A stretch of 62,000 bases of DNA from Cristatella mucedo. Taxonomy: Eukaryota > Bryozoa > Phylactolaemata > Cristatellidae. The translations under genes were made by a program, and so were the position numbers. The notes under the pieces were generated by a model. The model worked only from the letters and a program-made list of their open reading frames with translations. It searched no databases and was not told the DNA's origin. Where the stretch lies: NCBI GenBank assembly GCA_009760855.2, contig WPIO01000019.1, positions 4,257,501 through 4,319,500 on the forward strand, written 5' to 3'. Below are positions 35,960 to 48,905 of this stretch, piece by piece; the first letter of the stretch is position 1; every line of letters begins with the position of its first letter.

Positions 35960-38330
35960 CACCGTGTTCCAGAAGTCCGCTCATTTATTTACTGTCTGGA
36001 GAATTTTGGTTTGGCCCATCACGTTAATCATAGCACTAACGTCGGTGGCCACATTCTAGATCTCGTGATCACTACGGATGTCCTCCCCACTGACTTTGTG
36101 GTGTGCCCACTGACCCTCTCAGATCATTGTTCGGTCTCGTTTACTGTTCCTGCTCCCTCGTACGTACAAGGCAATGTCGAATTTGCCAAACGACATAACT
36201 TACAAAGCATTGACATGGACAAGTTTTTGAAATCTGTTTGTGATGCAGGCCTTCTTGATCTGCATTCAGACTCGACCGGCAGCCTCGATACCCTCACTGA
36301 TGCGATGAACATGACACTCAGGAGTGCTCTTGACAAGCATGCTCCCGTCCGCTCTATCCGTGTTCAAAGTCGTCGAGATTGCTTTCAATTTACAAAAAAA
36401 CTCCTTAAGATGCGCCGTGTTAAGCGCAGGCTGGAACGTCATTTCAAGAATTCGGGGTCTGAGGCAGACCTAGTAAATTTTAAAGACTTCCTTCAAGTTT
36501 ACACCCGAAAGCTTAAAAAAACCAGGGCTTCTTTTTTCATTAAAAAGCTGAATTCCTGCCAGTCGGACACTAAACAGATTTATAAGACAGTAAACCATTT
36601 ACTGGCCAATGCTGTGAGGTCTGACTCCCCAGATATTAAGGGCTCAGCCGAAAAGTTTTCAGCCTTCTTTACTGAAAAAATTGTGCACATTCGTGCCTCC
36701 ATTAAGCCTCCTCCGACCAAAGCATTCGCTGTTCCTCAACCTGTGACCTTTCTTAAAAGGTTCTCTGATGTTTCTGCCTGTGATGTGGCTGCCTTAATAA
36801 GGTCTAGCAAAAAGAGCTCGTCTCCTGAAGACCCTATACCGTCATCTCTGTGGTCTTCACTTGCAGACCAACTTAGCCCTACCATAACCAAGATTGTTAA
36901 TGCTTCTTTGGGAAAAGGGGTTGTCCCAAGTCCTTCAAATCGGCAATCGTTAGACCTATTCTTAAAAAGCCTGGATTAGACACAGAGGTCCTAGCAAACT
37001 ATCGCCCAACTTCCCTTCTTCTGTTCTTATCAAAGATTCTTGAAAAAATTGTTGCTAAGCAGCTGCTTGAACATATTGAAAAGAATGAAATGTCAGAAAC
37101 ATTTCAATCAGGGTTAAAGAGACAGCACTCTACTGAAACTTCTCTCCTCCGTGTTAGCAATGACATTCTACGTGGCAACGACGAGGCGAATGTCACTGCC
37201 CTAGCTCTGCTAGACCTGTCTGCTGCCTTCGACACCATTGATCACGAAGTTCTGCTTGAACGATTGAGAACAACGATCGGTCTGGCAGACGAAGCATTGG
37301 CGTGGTTTAAGTCATACTTGTCTGATCGTGTTCAATCCGTGTCGTGTGGGGGTCAGGTCTCAGACATGAGAAGGGTCACCTGTGGAGTCCCTCGAGGGTC
37401 TGTACTCGGTCCCTTGCTGTTCTCCATTTATACACAACCTCTGGGAAAAGTTATTAAGGCCCATGGATTAGGATATCACTTCTATGCTGACGATACTCAG
37501 TTGTATTTGTCATTTAAACCGTCGGAATCTGCTGCAGCAACTGAGAAACTGAATGCTTGCCTTGCCGATATTCGATCATGGATGTCGGAAAACTTCCTGA
37601 AATTAAATGACGATAAAACCGAACTCTGCTCATAGGACACCCTAAGCGTGTGGCTGGATTAAAAGGCTTTGCTGTTCTGATAGGTGATGCTATTGTGCGA
37701 CCTTCACCACGTGCTCGTAATCTAGGTGTCGTGTTCGACAGCTGCCTCAATTTCAAAAGCTTCATTCAGAAGACTGCCTCTACAGCTAGCCATCACATCC
37801 GATCCCTATCCAAGATTAGAACATGTCTCCCACAGTGGCTTGTAAAAATTTAACTAGCTCTTTAGTTCTGTCTCGACTTGATTTTTGTAACTCCCTTTTG
37901 GCTGGGCTGCCAAAGAAAGCTATTATGCCAGTACAGCGGACTATGAATATGGCTGCAAGGCTGGTCTTCAAGTCCCAGCGGTTTGAGCACGTGTCACCTC
38001 TGCTGAAAGAGCTAGGATGGTTGCCGGTTGAGCAAAGGATACAGAGCAAAGTTCTTACGCTGACCCACAAGGCCCGCCACGGCTTAGCTCCTTCGTACCT
38101 AGCTGAACTGCTGCATCAGTTTCAGCCTGTTCGTGCCCTCAGGTCCTGTGTGGACTATAAATTAGCTGTCCCATTCCTCCGCTTAAAGACAGTTGGCGAC
38201 AGAAGCTTTAGCTCTGCAGGTCCTAGACTGTGGAACTCGCTTCCACAATTCTTATGCAACGGCAACTACTCTCCTACTGCCGGCTATGGCATATCCTTTT
38301 CAGCGGTCCTGAGCTGCTACTTCTCGTGCA
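35960..38330 (+). mobile_element. LINE-B, longest copy (endonuclease C-terminus to RT C-terminus), frameshifted
   Basis: CR1/L2-like non-LTR retrotransposon. The first frame (to 36979) carries the end of an APE-type endonuclease (GGHILDLVIT near 36045-36075, then LSDHCSVSF near 36117) and the linker. The frame shifts near 36925 into the reverse transcriptase: [35 protein letters not shown] (about 37202), [13 protein letters not shown] (about 37385), FYADDTQLY (about 37480) and LNDDKTEL. A second break lies near 37630, then 'RPSPRARNLGVVFDS' continues, and a third break near 37850 leads into '[17 protein letters not shown]' through 'WNSLPQFL' (38250). Similarity to other LINE-B copies ends near 38330, so the 3' end is missing or replaced. 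Dead copy. Confidence 0.9.
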
Positions 38331-40411
38331 ATACTGCCGTGTGTGCCTCGGCTTATCCTGATTGCAAACTCTTGCTGGCATCGTCGACGGCTCCCTTCAC
38401 TTCCGAGGTGACAGCCTGCCTTCTTGGAAGTCAGGTTAACGTTTCTGATCATCTGAAGTAGGAAACCCGGAGCCTACCCAGCATCTGCAAGCGTGCTGCT
38501 CCCAATGCCATACACGCTGCTTAGTCGAGATGCTTATAGGTGTACTTGGGGATCTATCCCGATCAGCAGTAGATCGTCCAGGGGTAGCCGGGAGCTGTCA
38601 TTCCTAGTGGAGTTTGCTTTTGCTCCAACTTCTAGCTCTAGCTCTAGTTTTGATGAGCCACTTGTCCAGATTCTTTCAGATCTGACCAGGTACTTTGTCA
38701 ATACAAAATTAGTTAGGTAGAGTAAGGTAGTACGAAAATGACACGATGCCCAAAAGTATGTGCACAAGTTTTCACTATAAGAAGCTGGACATGGGATCCT
38801 ATTTCTAGCTTTTGATGCAATTTACTTATTTGCATTTAGCATTTCTGTATCTTTATTATGCTGCATATTGCATTAGCCGAGTTCTACCCCTTATTTTTAG
38901 TATCAATCGGGTATTTGGGTTTTGCCAAAAGCTGCATGTCACAATGGCATCCGTGTCCAGCAGTAACAGTAAGCTTGGATTTCATCCACTGACGTTGATC
39001 TTGATCTGTCTAGTTCACTTCCTTCGGCGAATTTTATCTTTGAAAACCTTAAGAACATTGAGGCTTACCCATTCAAATGAGCTTTTGCTTTATTTAGTTT
39101 TTATTCATTATTTAATTTTATTTATTATTTTTGGTGAACGATATGACAATTCTTCATGTATTAAAGAGTATTCAAAAACTATCAGGGCATTCCGAATAGA
39201 ATTGAATGCACCGATAAGTCCTATGCAGTACCCCTAGACGTCAAGAGGACTGTGAGACTGCTTCGCCGAGTGCTACAACCGAATCAGTTAAGCCCATCTG
39301 AGCGTTTTATGAGCTAAACTGTTTAGGTCCAGTGCCAAAGGAGGCAGCCACCTTCACCTGAGAAGAGTAATGCCAGCAAAGCTCAGAGTAACCCTATGGT
39401 GTTACATTGGTGCAATGCATCTGGTGTTCCCTTGAAGTGGGACAGCCTGATCACTTTCAAGAGCCGAGCTTGGAGCTGTTATGGAAAGGCAATGGCTAGC
39501 TGCCTTGGCATTCGCCGACAGTAACCTATTTTCGCGGCACTCTCACTTATTCTTCAGGTAACAACTATTGTGCAAGGGCACCTTCATATTTAAGCCCATT
39601 TTCACATCCACACATTAGCCAATTACGGGAGTGTTTTGCTAGGGCGTTGATGACTGAGCAAAGTCAACCCACCAACTCCTAGGCAGCATTGTCCTGCGTG
39701 TCGGTAATTTTGGACCTCCAAAAAAGGCCAGCTATCATTACGACATGCCGGCTAATGGGGCAATGGACCCTAAATGTGGCTGCATTTTCCCAATCCTAGC
39801 ATCTCTGCCAGGTTCCTATAAAGCACCACGTGACTTATATAATAATTCTTTGCATCACCTTGGAAAATCACAATCCAATTCAGCATGCAACACAGTGAGG
39901 TTATGGAATGTCCAACTAAAAAGTCAGCAAAACTAGCTGCATGTGTATTCAGCCTTCGAGCACTCGTTACTTTGATCATGTCAAGACGATGCTCACAGAC
40001 ATGGTCAGCAGCAAACATTGACAAAACAGGCAAGCGCAGAAGACGGCTGCTCTGCCTCCCTGGTCAATAAGATGAGCTCCGAAACGAAACTCTGGCAGTC
40101 TGAACGCTTTCGCTGTACCGTACCGAAGTGGGAGCTAGGATTGATCTCCACACGCCCATTTCTTAGACCTCAAACTGAGCTGGGGCTGTGCAATGCTAGT
40201 GCTGCTGACAAAATAACCCCATTACAGATGGAAACACAATTTTGGTAAAGTTGTAACTGTCCCCGCTCTGATACCGAGAGATCTTCTCTGATGCACAGGC
40301 GATGCAGCAAGTCACGACAGGGCCTGGCATGATCCACACAATCGCACATCTGACTCGAAGCACCGACCGGGTAGCACATCATTGTGCCAGAGAAGCAGGT
40401 GCTCTTAGGTC
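38331..40411. other. Downstream of TMEM147, no other gene seen
   Basis: Includes the probable 3' UTR of TMEM147 (minus, below 40411); no AATAAA was found close to the stop. A 141-codon plus frame (38812-39237) is Leu/Ile/Tyr-rich without a recognisable domain. Confidence 0.45.
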
Positions 40412-43400
40412 CTAGTGAGCATTGATAGCAATGGCTAAGCTGTGATACATGCGTAGGGCCAGCAGTCCGGTCAGGGTTGTCGAAAATAATTCAATGGCAA
40501 GTGAAGTCCAAGCACCAATACCAGTGGCAAATGTCACCAGCCTGCAACAATCACGAGCACTTGCAGCAAGCAGGGCCCCAGCAAAAGGCGATTAGCTGCT
40601 AATGTGCAAGAGGTCACCAGCAAAAACGCTTCAGTAAGAGAGCGACGAAGCAGCAATGGAAAACGGGTATTCAAGAAGCTTTAGATCAGCAGCCACAGCA
40701 CATACTGGCCTGTGCAGCTGACAGCCGTTTCAATGCAAACATTATAGCGTGAATTACAGATGGCAGAGCTAGTCATTGGTTTGGCCCTCCGAGAAAACCT
40801 CCGAAGTGCACACAAGCTCAATGCATAACATGCCAATATACATTTTTGATGTTTGCAAATTTACTAGAGCATAATAAAGATTTCATGAGACCTCTCTCTC
40901 TCTCTTGAGCTTACAGTTTTACGTAGGGGGAAGGGCCACTGCCTCAATTAACTGCTGGTGACCAATTCTTTGCAGCCCCGAACTGTAGGGCTCCAGTTGC
41001 CGGACTTGTGAAGCCGAGGCTCTCCGCTAGCTCCCTGCCTGGCACGGATTGCTCTACCGCTTTCCAATCATCACTTGATGGGTAAACCGTGAAGGCTACC
41101 CGATTCAACAGCCTCATTATTTCAAAGCAGAAAAGCTTCAGTGGCTAACAACCTATGCGAAGCTATGCAGTACACACTTGCCAGCTGCCGAACTCTGATG
41201 GCATCCGCACATGGATGGCATCAAATTTTCTAAAACTAAACGATGATAAAACTAACTTACTAGTTATGGGCAAACCCAGTGTGATTCACAAATTGGAAAG
41301 GCAGAAGATCAAAATTGGCTCTGCCAACATATCTCCAGTTGAATCAGCGCGAAATCTAGGCATCATGTTCCAAAACGACCTCTCGTTAGACGACCATATC
41401 AGCTCCACAGTCAAATCTGCCTATTTTCAGCTTTATAACATTGCTAAAATTCGGGCTTGTTTAGATAAAGATACCACATCTAAGTTGGTCCATGCATTCG
41501 TGACATCTCGTCTCGACTTCTGCAACTCACTGCTTACTGGCCTACCAGCATGTGCGATCAGGCGATTGCAGCTGGTGCAAAACTCTGCAGCTAGGCTTGT
41601 CTGTCGTGAGCGTCGCAAATGCCACATTACACCACTTCTCGCCGACCTGCACTGGCTACCAGTCAAGCAACGGATTGACTTCAAAGTTTTGTCGCTCACT
41701 TCATTCTTCGGCTCCAGCCTATCTCTCAGATCTACTCCCCCACCAGGCCAAGCATCGTAACACCTGCTTTTCGGAATCCAACAGTCTACAAATACCTCGT
41801 ACAAACCTCAAATCCTTTGGAGACCGTGCATTTAGTTCGTATGCTCCCAAAGCCTCGAACTCACTCCCGACCTGCGTCAGAACATCCCCTGACTTGACCA
41901 CATCTAAAAAGAACTTAAAAACACCTATTTAGGACAGCATTTAGCGGGTCCCTGTGATTCGTCCTTGATGTGCTTATGCGTGCTGACACTGTGCATGCTG
42001 CCACTAACCACATTTGCATGCTGACTCTGTGCATGTCACCCCTAACCATATTATTCATTTTGTTTGTTTTTCAAGCATGATTTCACTTACCATTCAATTG
42101 CATTTCAATTTGCAGCAAATGTAAAACGCATAGAAAGAGATTAAGTTCTCTGAGGGCGCTTTGTTAAGTGCATTATTATTATTATTATTATGCCAACATT
42201 TGCACGAACACGGTAATGAGAGAGGCAGAGGCAAGATGTAGAGGCAAACGTTCCTTCGATGTACGAGCATGCACAAACAAGCATACCCTATTATGTTGCT
42301 CTCCCAGGTCGGAATGTACATGCTTTCCTATCACAAGGGCATCAGACACGAGCAGATGCACCTGATGCTGCACGTGAACGATCTCATTTCTCATAACACG
42401 GCTAGGCTCCAGTCGCCTATAGAGCTCCCATTGCGCCTGTACAGTGATGAGGTACAACTCAGAGCGACGGCCGTGCCTAGTTGGTCTGGCTTAAATCTTA
42501 AGGCGATAGAAAGTAGGTGAATTGCATATTATCTAGTGGACACAGTGCACCAATTGTTTGGGGTGGCAGCTAGTTACACAAAAGCTACGAGGTAATTATA
42601 GCAACAAAACGGCAACTAAACCAAGTGGTCTTCCTGCTCATATCCCAAGAAATGCAACAAGGCAGAAATAAGTAAAGCATTGGTGGTAATAATAATTATT
42701 ATAAATTGTATAGCCCCTTGGAGAAGTTAATTATCTTTCTAGGCACTTTACATATGCTTCATATGTTCTTTTGTTTAGCAAGGCACTTGCTACAAGGCAC
42801 TTTACAACAGAAAGAAAAAAGGAGCACAAATGCAAGAAGCAACATTACGAAATTAAGTAAATCAACAGACTGGGGGACCACTCACCAGTCTATGGACTGA
42901 TTCTGCACATGCTAAAGCAAATAGAGCAAAGAGAGACAGGAGAAAGTACAGTGGAGCAATTCCCCCAACAGGCTGGCTGCACAATGGAAAACGCTGCTAT
43001 AAGAAAGAACTGGGAAGTGACTACACAGATGAGGGTCCAAATTAATTTCAAGCGTAACAGAATCATGCTAGTAAAGAGAGGATGAGAGAGACCGACAGAA
43101 AAGAGCAAGACGAGACAGAGACAAGAAAGGAGAAAGACGAGAAGGAAGAGACAGCTACAAACAACAGACAGTGGAAGCTACGCACGAACGAATGGAATAA
43201 ATAAGGCAAGGTCACGGGCAGGTATGAACGGCAGAGGTTAATAATATTAATATTATTAATACTAAAACATTTGTATAACACTTTACAAGAACCGAATCTC
43301 TTTCTGAGTAATTTACATACGCCGGAGTTATTATTTAAAATTACCTGTGTGATGAAGGGTGATTAGGCACAAACCATTAGTAGGGCTCCACCAAATGGAC

Positions 43401-46400
43401 ACCCCCTCCACTGGTAACTCCACATTAAACGACAAGGCAACTTAGCAAACCAGCCGAGCCGGCATGCCGAAATTATTGCAAGCCGGTCTACCAGCCTGTA
43501 TTCCCAATGTGGTTGAGGTAGCAAAAGCTAGACCACAATCACACCGGTAATTCCTGTTTATAAACGTTGTTCAATAAGAACTGCCCCTTGGCTAACCAAA
43601 GAATTGTCTTCACAACAACGTGCATTTTGGCTTTATCCACAACAAGCTGTAGTCGCATTGCACTGACCCTGACACTGGATCTTAGTAAAAGGATGAACGA
43701 CCTTGAATTTCCGACTTGCCGTCTCAACCCCAAGTACCACACAAGTATCGCCGACTGGAGTATTACTATAAACAATCACATGGCTAAGAAAAATCAAGCA
43801 GCAAGCACGATTTGGACGAGCCCTTTCGAGACCCAGAATTCGTGGCACTAATCACTATCTGTTGAGGAGATCCAATTGACCACGGCTTCATTAAAAACTT
43901 CTTGTAGCCTACAAGTTGATGCAATGCACGTTAACATTTTGCTGTGGCTTCAGTTTTATATTCAAGGAACAGCTCTCCGAGAAGCTTGAGGATATCCAAC
44001 AAGAGGCCCAAACCAAACCTAGCAATACGACACGGTCTGGTCCAGTGTCATACTGCAGAGACAAATCTGCGGGAGAAAGCTGTCAGCTCCCGTCGATGCA
44101 TTTAATGCACCCGTTTGTACGACAGGCTTCCGGTCTCGCCGTCGTAGGTAGAGTGCAAGTCGTGTAACGCAAAACTCAACCTAATCCCAAAGTATTTTTC
44201 TGCAGTTTTTAATATTTTTTTGGGAAGTTGGTCGAGGATTTGCTATAGGGAAATTCTCTTCTGCCAACCCCCCCCCTCCGACGCTGGACAAAGGAGCGGT
44301 CGAAGGGAGGAGAGAAGGGAGACAGCTAGGACGACCGGAAAAAAACATATTACAAAGCACTTACTCTGACCAAGCAGCAGTAACTACAAGTGGCAATGCT
44401 GAATAGGCAAGACGCATGAACTAGCTCTACTGCACTCGGTTGAAAGACACAGACTGTGCCACTACACTGAATCAAGCTAACATCAAGTAAATATATCTAG
44501 CGATCTACAATTCACTCACTGCTGTTGATAGTGCTCACACACATCAAGGAAGGATGACGCATTCAGGTGACACCACACATGGGACTGCTTACTAGAATAC
44601 TTCATATGGCAAGGGCATGCATACACATCAAGTCGGTACAGACTCTCTGCTTGGAAGTTCTAACTTGAATATACAGACAGACCAAGGGGCCTCTGCCGTA
44701 GAGCTGAGAGCAGAACAAAATAGTATAGCCAAAATGAATTGTGTATAATAAAGAGCACTAAGCAGACCACGACTATGATTTCCCAAAGCCATACACGTCA
44801 TCCTAAGCCAGCCACCAGCACAGCAGACTTGCAATATGGCAGACACCCAGCATTAAGCACTGGCAGACACAACAGGGCTGCTCTTACTGCAAAATGAAAG
44901 GTCTATAACAGCAGACAGCAAGTAGCAATGCCGTCAGAGGTCGAAGGCTTCTGCTCAAGTCATGCCTAGTGTACAGCCACACCAATGTTGCCTCGGCCAA
45001 GGTTTGAATCTGCAAGCATTAATAACAACACATTGCACTCAACCTGAAGGAACAGAAAGAGATCTTGCCAGAATTTTGTTTGTGTTAGGTACCACAGCTT
45101 GTCAAGCTTACCAAGTTCACGTTGGACTCCAGGCCCATCTGTATGTAGCGCCATTCAAATTCTGTCCCCCGAGCTCCGATCCAAAATGGAAGAAACCTGA
45201 AACGGTTGTATAGCGCCAATTACAAGCCAGCAGTTGAGAACATGAAGCTCGTGGCAAAAAGCTACTACAGTTTTTAAAAGCTGACAGCCGACTTATTTCT
45301 TTATAGGTTTGCGTGACAGCTAACCATAGCAGTGGGTCCGTTAAGAAATGACAACTAGAAAGAAATGCCATACAATAAGGACAGGCACGTGTGGCTATGA
45401 TCGGGCATGCCAACAGTTGCCACTGCAGATCTCGCGAACAGTACCAAGCAATAAGCATTAAACAAGGGAGCTCTTCACACGATAAAGTATAGATGACATG
45501 TATTGGGAGAAGGATGTTTGCACAACATGACACAACACGGCAAAGCTGCTATGGGGTCACTCTGTGCCCTCAGGCCAACCCAAGGATAATTTTGCGTTCT
45601 TCATTCTATCCTGCTAGAAGTAGAGTTGTGCAAGATTGTACATGCACACGTGTGCACATATAAATACACACACGCGCGTACATGCGCACACACGAACACA
45701 ACTCATGCTCAAAAGCATGACCGTTGATTTGGGAGGTCAAGTGCAACAGCCTCAAAACTTGTGCATACACAAGGAACCACTTTTCTATCAACACGGCTAG
45801 CATACCGAACAAGCACACCCAGATAGCATTCAATCTTGTGCTTTTACTTCGTCCTACAGCCAGCCACAGCATTCCTTGTGGCTCAGTTTATACTAATAAC
45901 AATAATAATAATAATACACTGTATAGTGCCTTCAGAATACTTAATCTCTTTTTAAGTACTTTACATATGCTGTAAAGAAAGTATGATAAAATGGTAAAGG
46001 GTACATATGCTGCAAAGGAAGCATGATAAAATGGTAAAGGGTAACATGCACAATGTTAACAAGCATAACATGGTTAGAGGTGACAAGCACAGTTTCACCA
46101 TGTAAAATATGGTTAGGTTTGCTTGTCTCTTGATGGAAACAAGTGAACAGCAGTGTGGCCGTGCCCACGACTTCCGGTCTCCCAGTCGTAGCTGATGTTT
46201 TTTGCTTGCTTGTTGGTGCTTTTCCTATTTAATCAATCATCCACTTACCGGAAATCAACTTAAAGTCAAGCACGAAGCAAAGGCCTTGGAGCACCGAGCT
46301 TTCGAAGCAGCGTTGAATGTCACGCTTCTACCACTACTGCAGACAAGCCAGCATGGGTAAAGTAAAGAATCACTGATCGATAACGTTCTCCGATAGCATG

Positions 46401-48808
46401 GCGAGGACGAGCGCAGCTGATGCTCAAGTAGTCGGCTACTGCCTTTTGCAAAATGCCTCACTTTCCTCGGCTTGCTACAAAGTACCTCTGCCGAGTTCAC
46501 ATTCAAAAGTTTAGCTGCTCCCATGTGTCGTTCCCAATGACCTTTTGGCATGAACGTTCATGACCGCCCACGAGAGTCTTGGCAGGCATCTGAAGGCTAG
46601 CTCGAGCATGCACCTACATTGACCAACTCAACTGAGCCTGCATTAATGGTTGTTGCCGGGTCGCGTTCAATCCCTCGATAGATTGCAAGGCACCACATGC
46701 AGACAGCAAGACCTTGCCAGCTGTAAAAATAGGATCAAGATGTTACCTAGTCATCAACAACTCGGCAGACGCCCAACCGATTCCGGCAATAGCAAACTTC
46801 TGGCTTCCTTTGGCTGCGATCTGGGTCATGATCAAATACATGCCCAGCAAGTCCACCACGTCAGCTGTGGTCTTAAGAAACTCCTACAATTGTACGACTG
46901 ATGATCATATACGTGTAAAGTGCTGCCGGAGTATAAAAAAATATGATAACAATTTCAATTTTTGAGATGGCAAAGTAAAAAGCCAATATACTAAAAGGCA
47001 GTCCTAAGAACCAGCATGTTTGATACGCTTGGCAAAGGCACACATGCTTCAAGCAATTGCATACTTGTCTGAAAAAAATTTCGTTAGAGACACGACAGCT
47101 CAAGCAATAACATCGGTCATAGTTGCCAATGACTCTGATGACCGACCATGGCCTTGGTTTAATATCGGCTTAATTTCGATTGATAGTAGCATAAGCAGAG
47201 AGCACATCCCCCCATCTTTGACCGGTCGCAAGGTGCTTGCATTTCCTGACCTGTGGTCGCCTGATTCAACAGCCTCTTTTATATAGCAGCAGCAGCAGAA
47301 AAAACATAGTAGTTATAGCCCCTCTTGCTGTGAGCAACGGACTGCTTATAATACGACTCGAACCCATGACCTGGCACGTGATGTGCAAGCATCAACCCCC
47401 CCCCCCCCCCCGCACAAAACGGCTGATCATAAACATGGCCTGCTGCTGCTGTGTGCTGCTGCCTTCCATACCAAGAAATGCAGCCACCTATCCCTTTGTT
47501 AGGAAGGCTAAATCAGATTCTGATCGAACGAATGACATAAACCCAAGTTCTTACTCTGAACTAGAAGGCCTGTCACAGCTTGATCCCTTTGCAGCAACAT
47601 AAATGTAAATGCAACCATATTTGTCTAGCAAACTGCTACAGGAAAAGCCCACCACTTCTAACTGGCTTAGCCAGGTATGTACCTATGCACGCAGACGTGG
47701 CAGGGTGTATGCCACTCCATGAATACAGCTGCACTTTCAAATGATGGCAGCCACATAATCCTCTCTCAAATGAAGGCCAGCATTAACTTGACTCCTAATG
47801 TATTGTAACATATCTCCGCCTGTAACTCCACAAACCCACAAGGACTAACGATAGAAAGCAAGTGTTTTTATAGCGCACTCAAAGCCCAAGGCACTTTTGA
47901 TGTGCATACGGTAGTCCACAGACTTAATCTCAAGGAACAAAAAAGAAATAAATAAAAATCCTAGCTGCTTAAACAGCCTCTTTTTGTATAGCAACAGAAG
48001 AACCTTTACGTCTATCACCACCGCTTGCAGTGGCGATAAAGGATCGCCCACCACAGGAATCGAACCCACGACCTCGGGACCGAGGTCATGAAAGCAACCG
48101 CCGTATCTAGTGTGCCATCACGACTCACCAAAGTAAGAAGCTTAGCTGAGTCAAGAGGGCAGTCAAAGACACATCGAAGCAGCAACTGAGGACAGCTGGG
48201 AGGGATGTGCCAGAGTCGGCTGCAGGAGGGTAGATGTCGTTTCGTAAGAATTGTGGAAGAGAGTTCCAAAGTCTAGGACCTGCCGAGTAATGGCTTCTGT
48301 CGCCAAGGGTCTGAGAGAGGAAATGAAACACCTAACTTCTTGTCCATAGTACCTGAAGGTACGAAGGGGCTGAAACTGCTTCAGCAGTTCAGCTATGTAT
48401 GAAGGCGGCACGCCACGTTGGGCCTTTCGGGTCAGAAAAAGAATTGTGCTGTGTACCAGTTGATCGACCGGGAGCCATCGAAGCTCCTTCAGCAAAGGAG
48501 ATGCCTAGCTGAACCACTGGGATTTGACTGACCCTGCGGCCATATTCTTTACCAGCTGCAGAGGCTTAATTATTTTTTTTCAGTAGCCAAACCAAAATGG
48601 AACTTCAGCTGTCCAGCCTAGACAGAACCAGGAAGCTAGTTAGTACTTGATGTTACCAGACAACCGGTTGTAGGACATTCTCTCCTCCCCCAACGTTTAC
48701 GGGGGAGGAGGGGGAGACATTTCCCCACTGGTGGACCCAAGGACATTTCCCGGGACAAACCCCCCCCCCGTAGGACATTTCCCTTTGTTGATGAATGTAT
48801 AACTAAGA

Positions 48809-48905
<97 letters not shown>

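Noticed and set aside
43916-44167. 83-codon plus-strand frame ([14 protein letters not shown]...) as an exon
   Set aside because: A possible acceptor (attcaag) precedes it, but there is no partner exon, it lies inside TMEM147 intron 5, and the opposite strand is equally open.
44628-44846. Minus-strand frame considered as the fifth TMEM147 exon
   Set aside because: Weak similarity and an in-frame stop in the best-matching frame. The true exon is 45009-44888, with correct acceptor, donor, both phases and WLYTRHDL.
47398-47411. Homopolymer C and G runs (also 7312-7322, 22302-22318, 59573-59582) as regulatory G-quadruplexes
   Set aside because: Single runs without the four-tract arrangement needed for a quadruplex; more likely simple-repeat or assembly noise.
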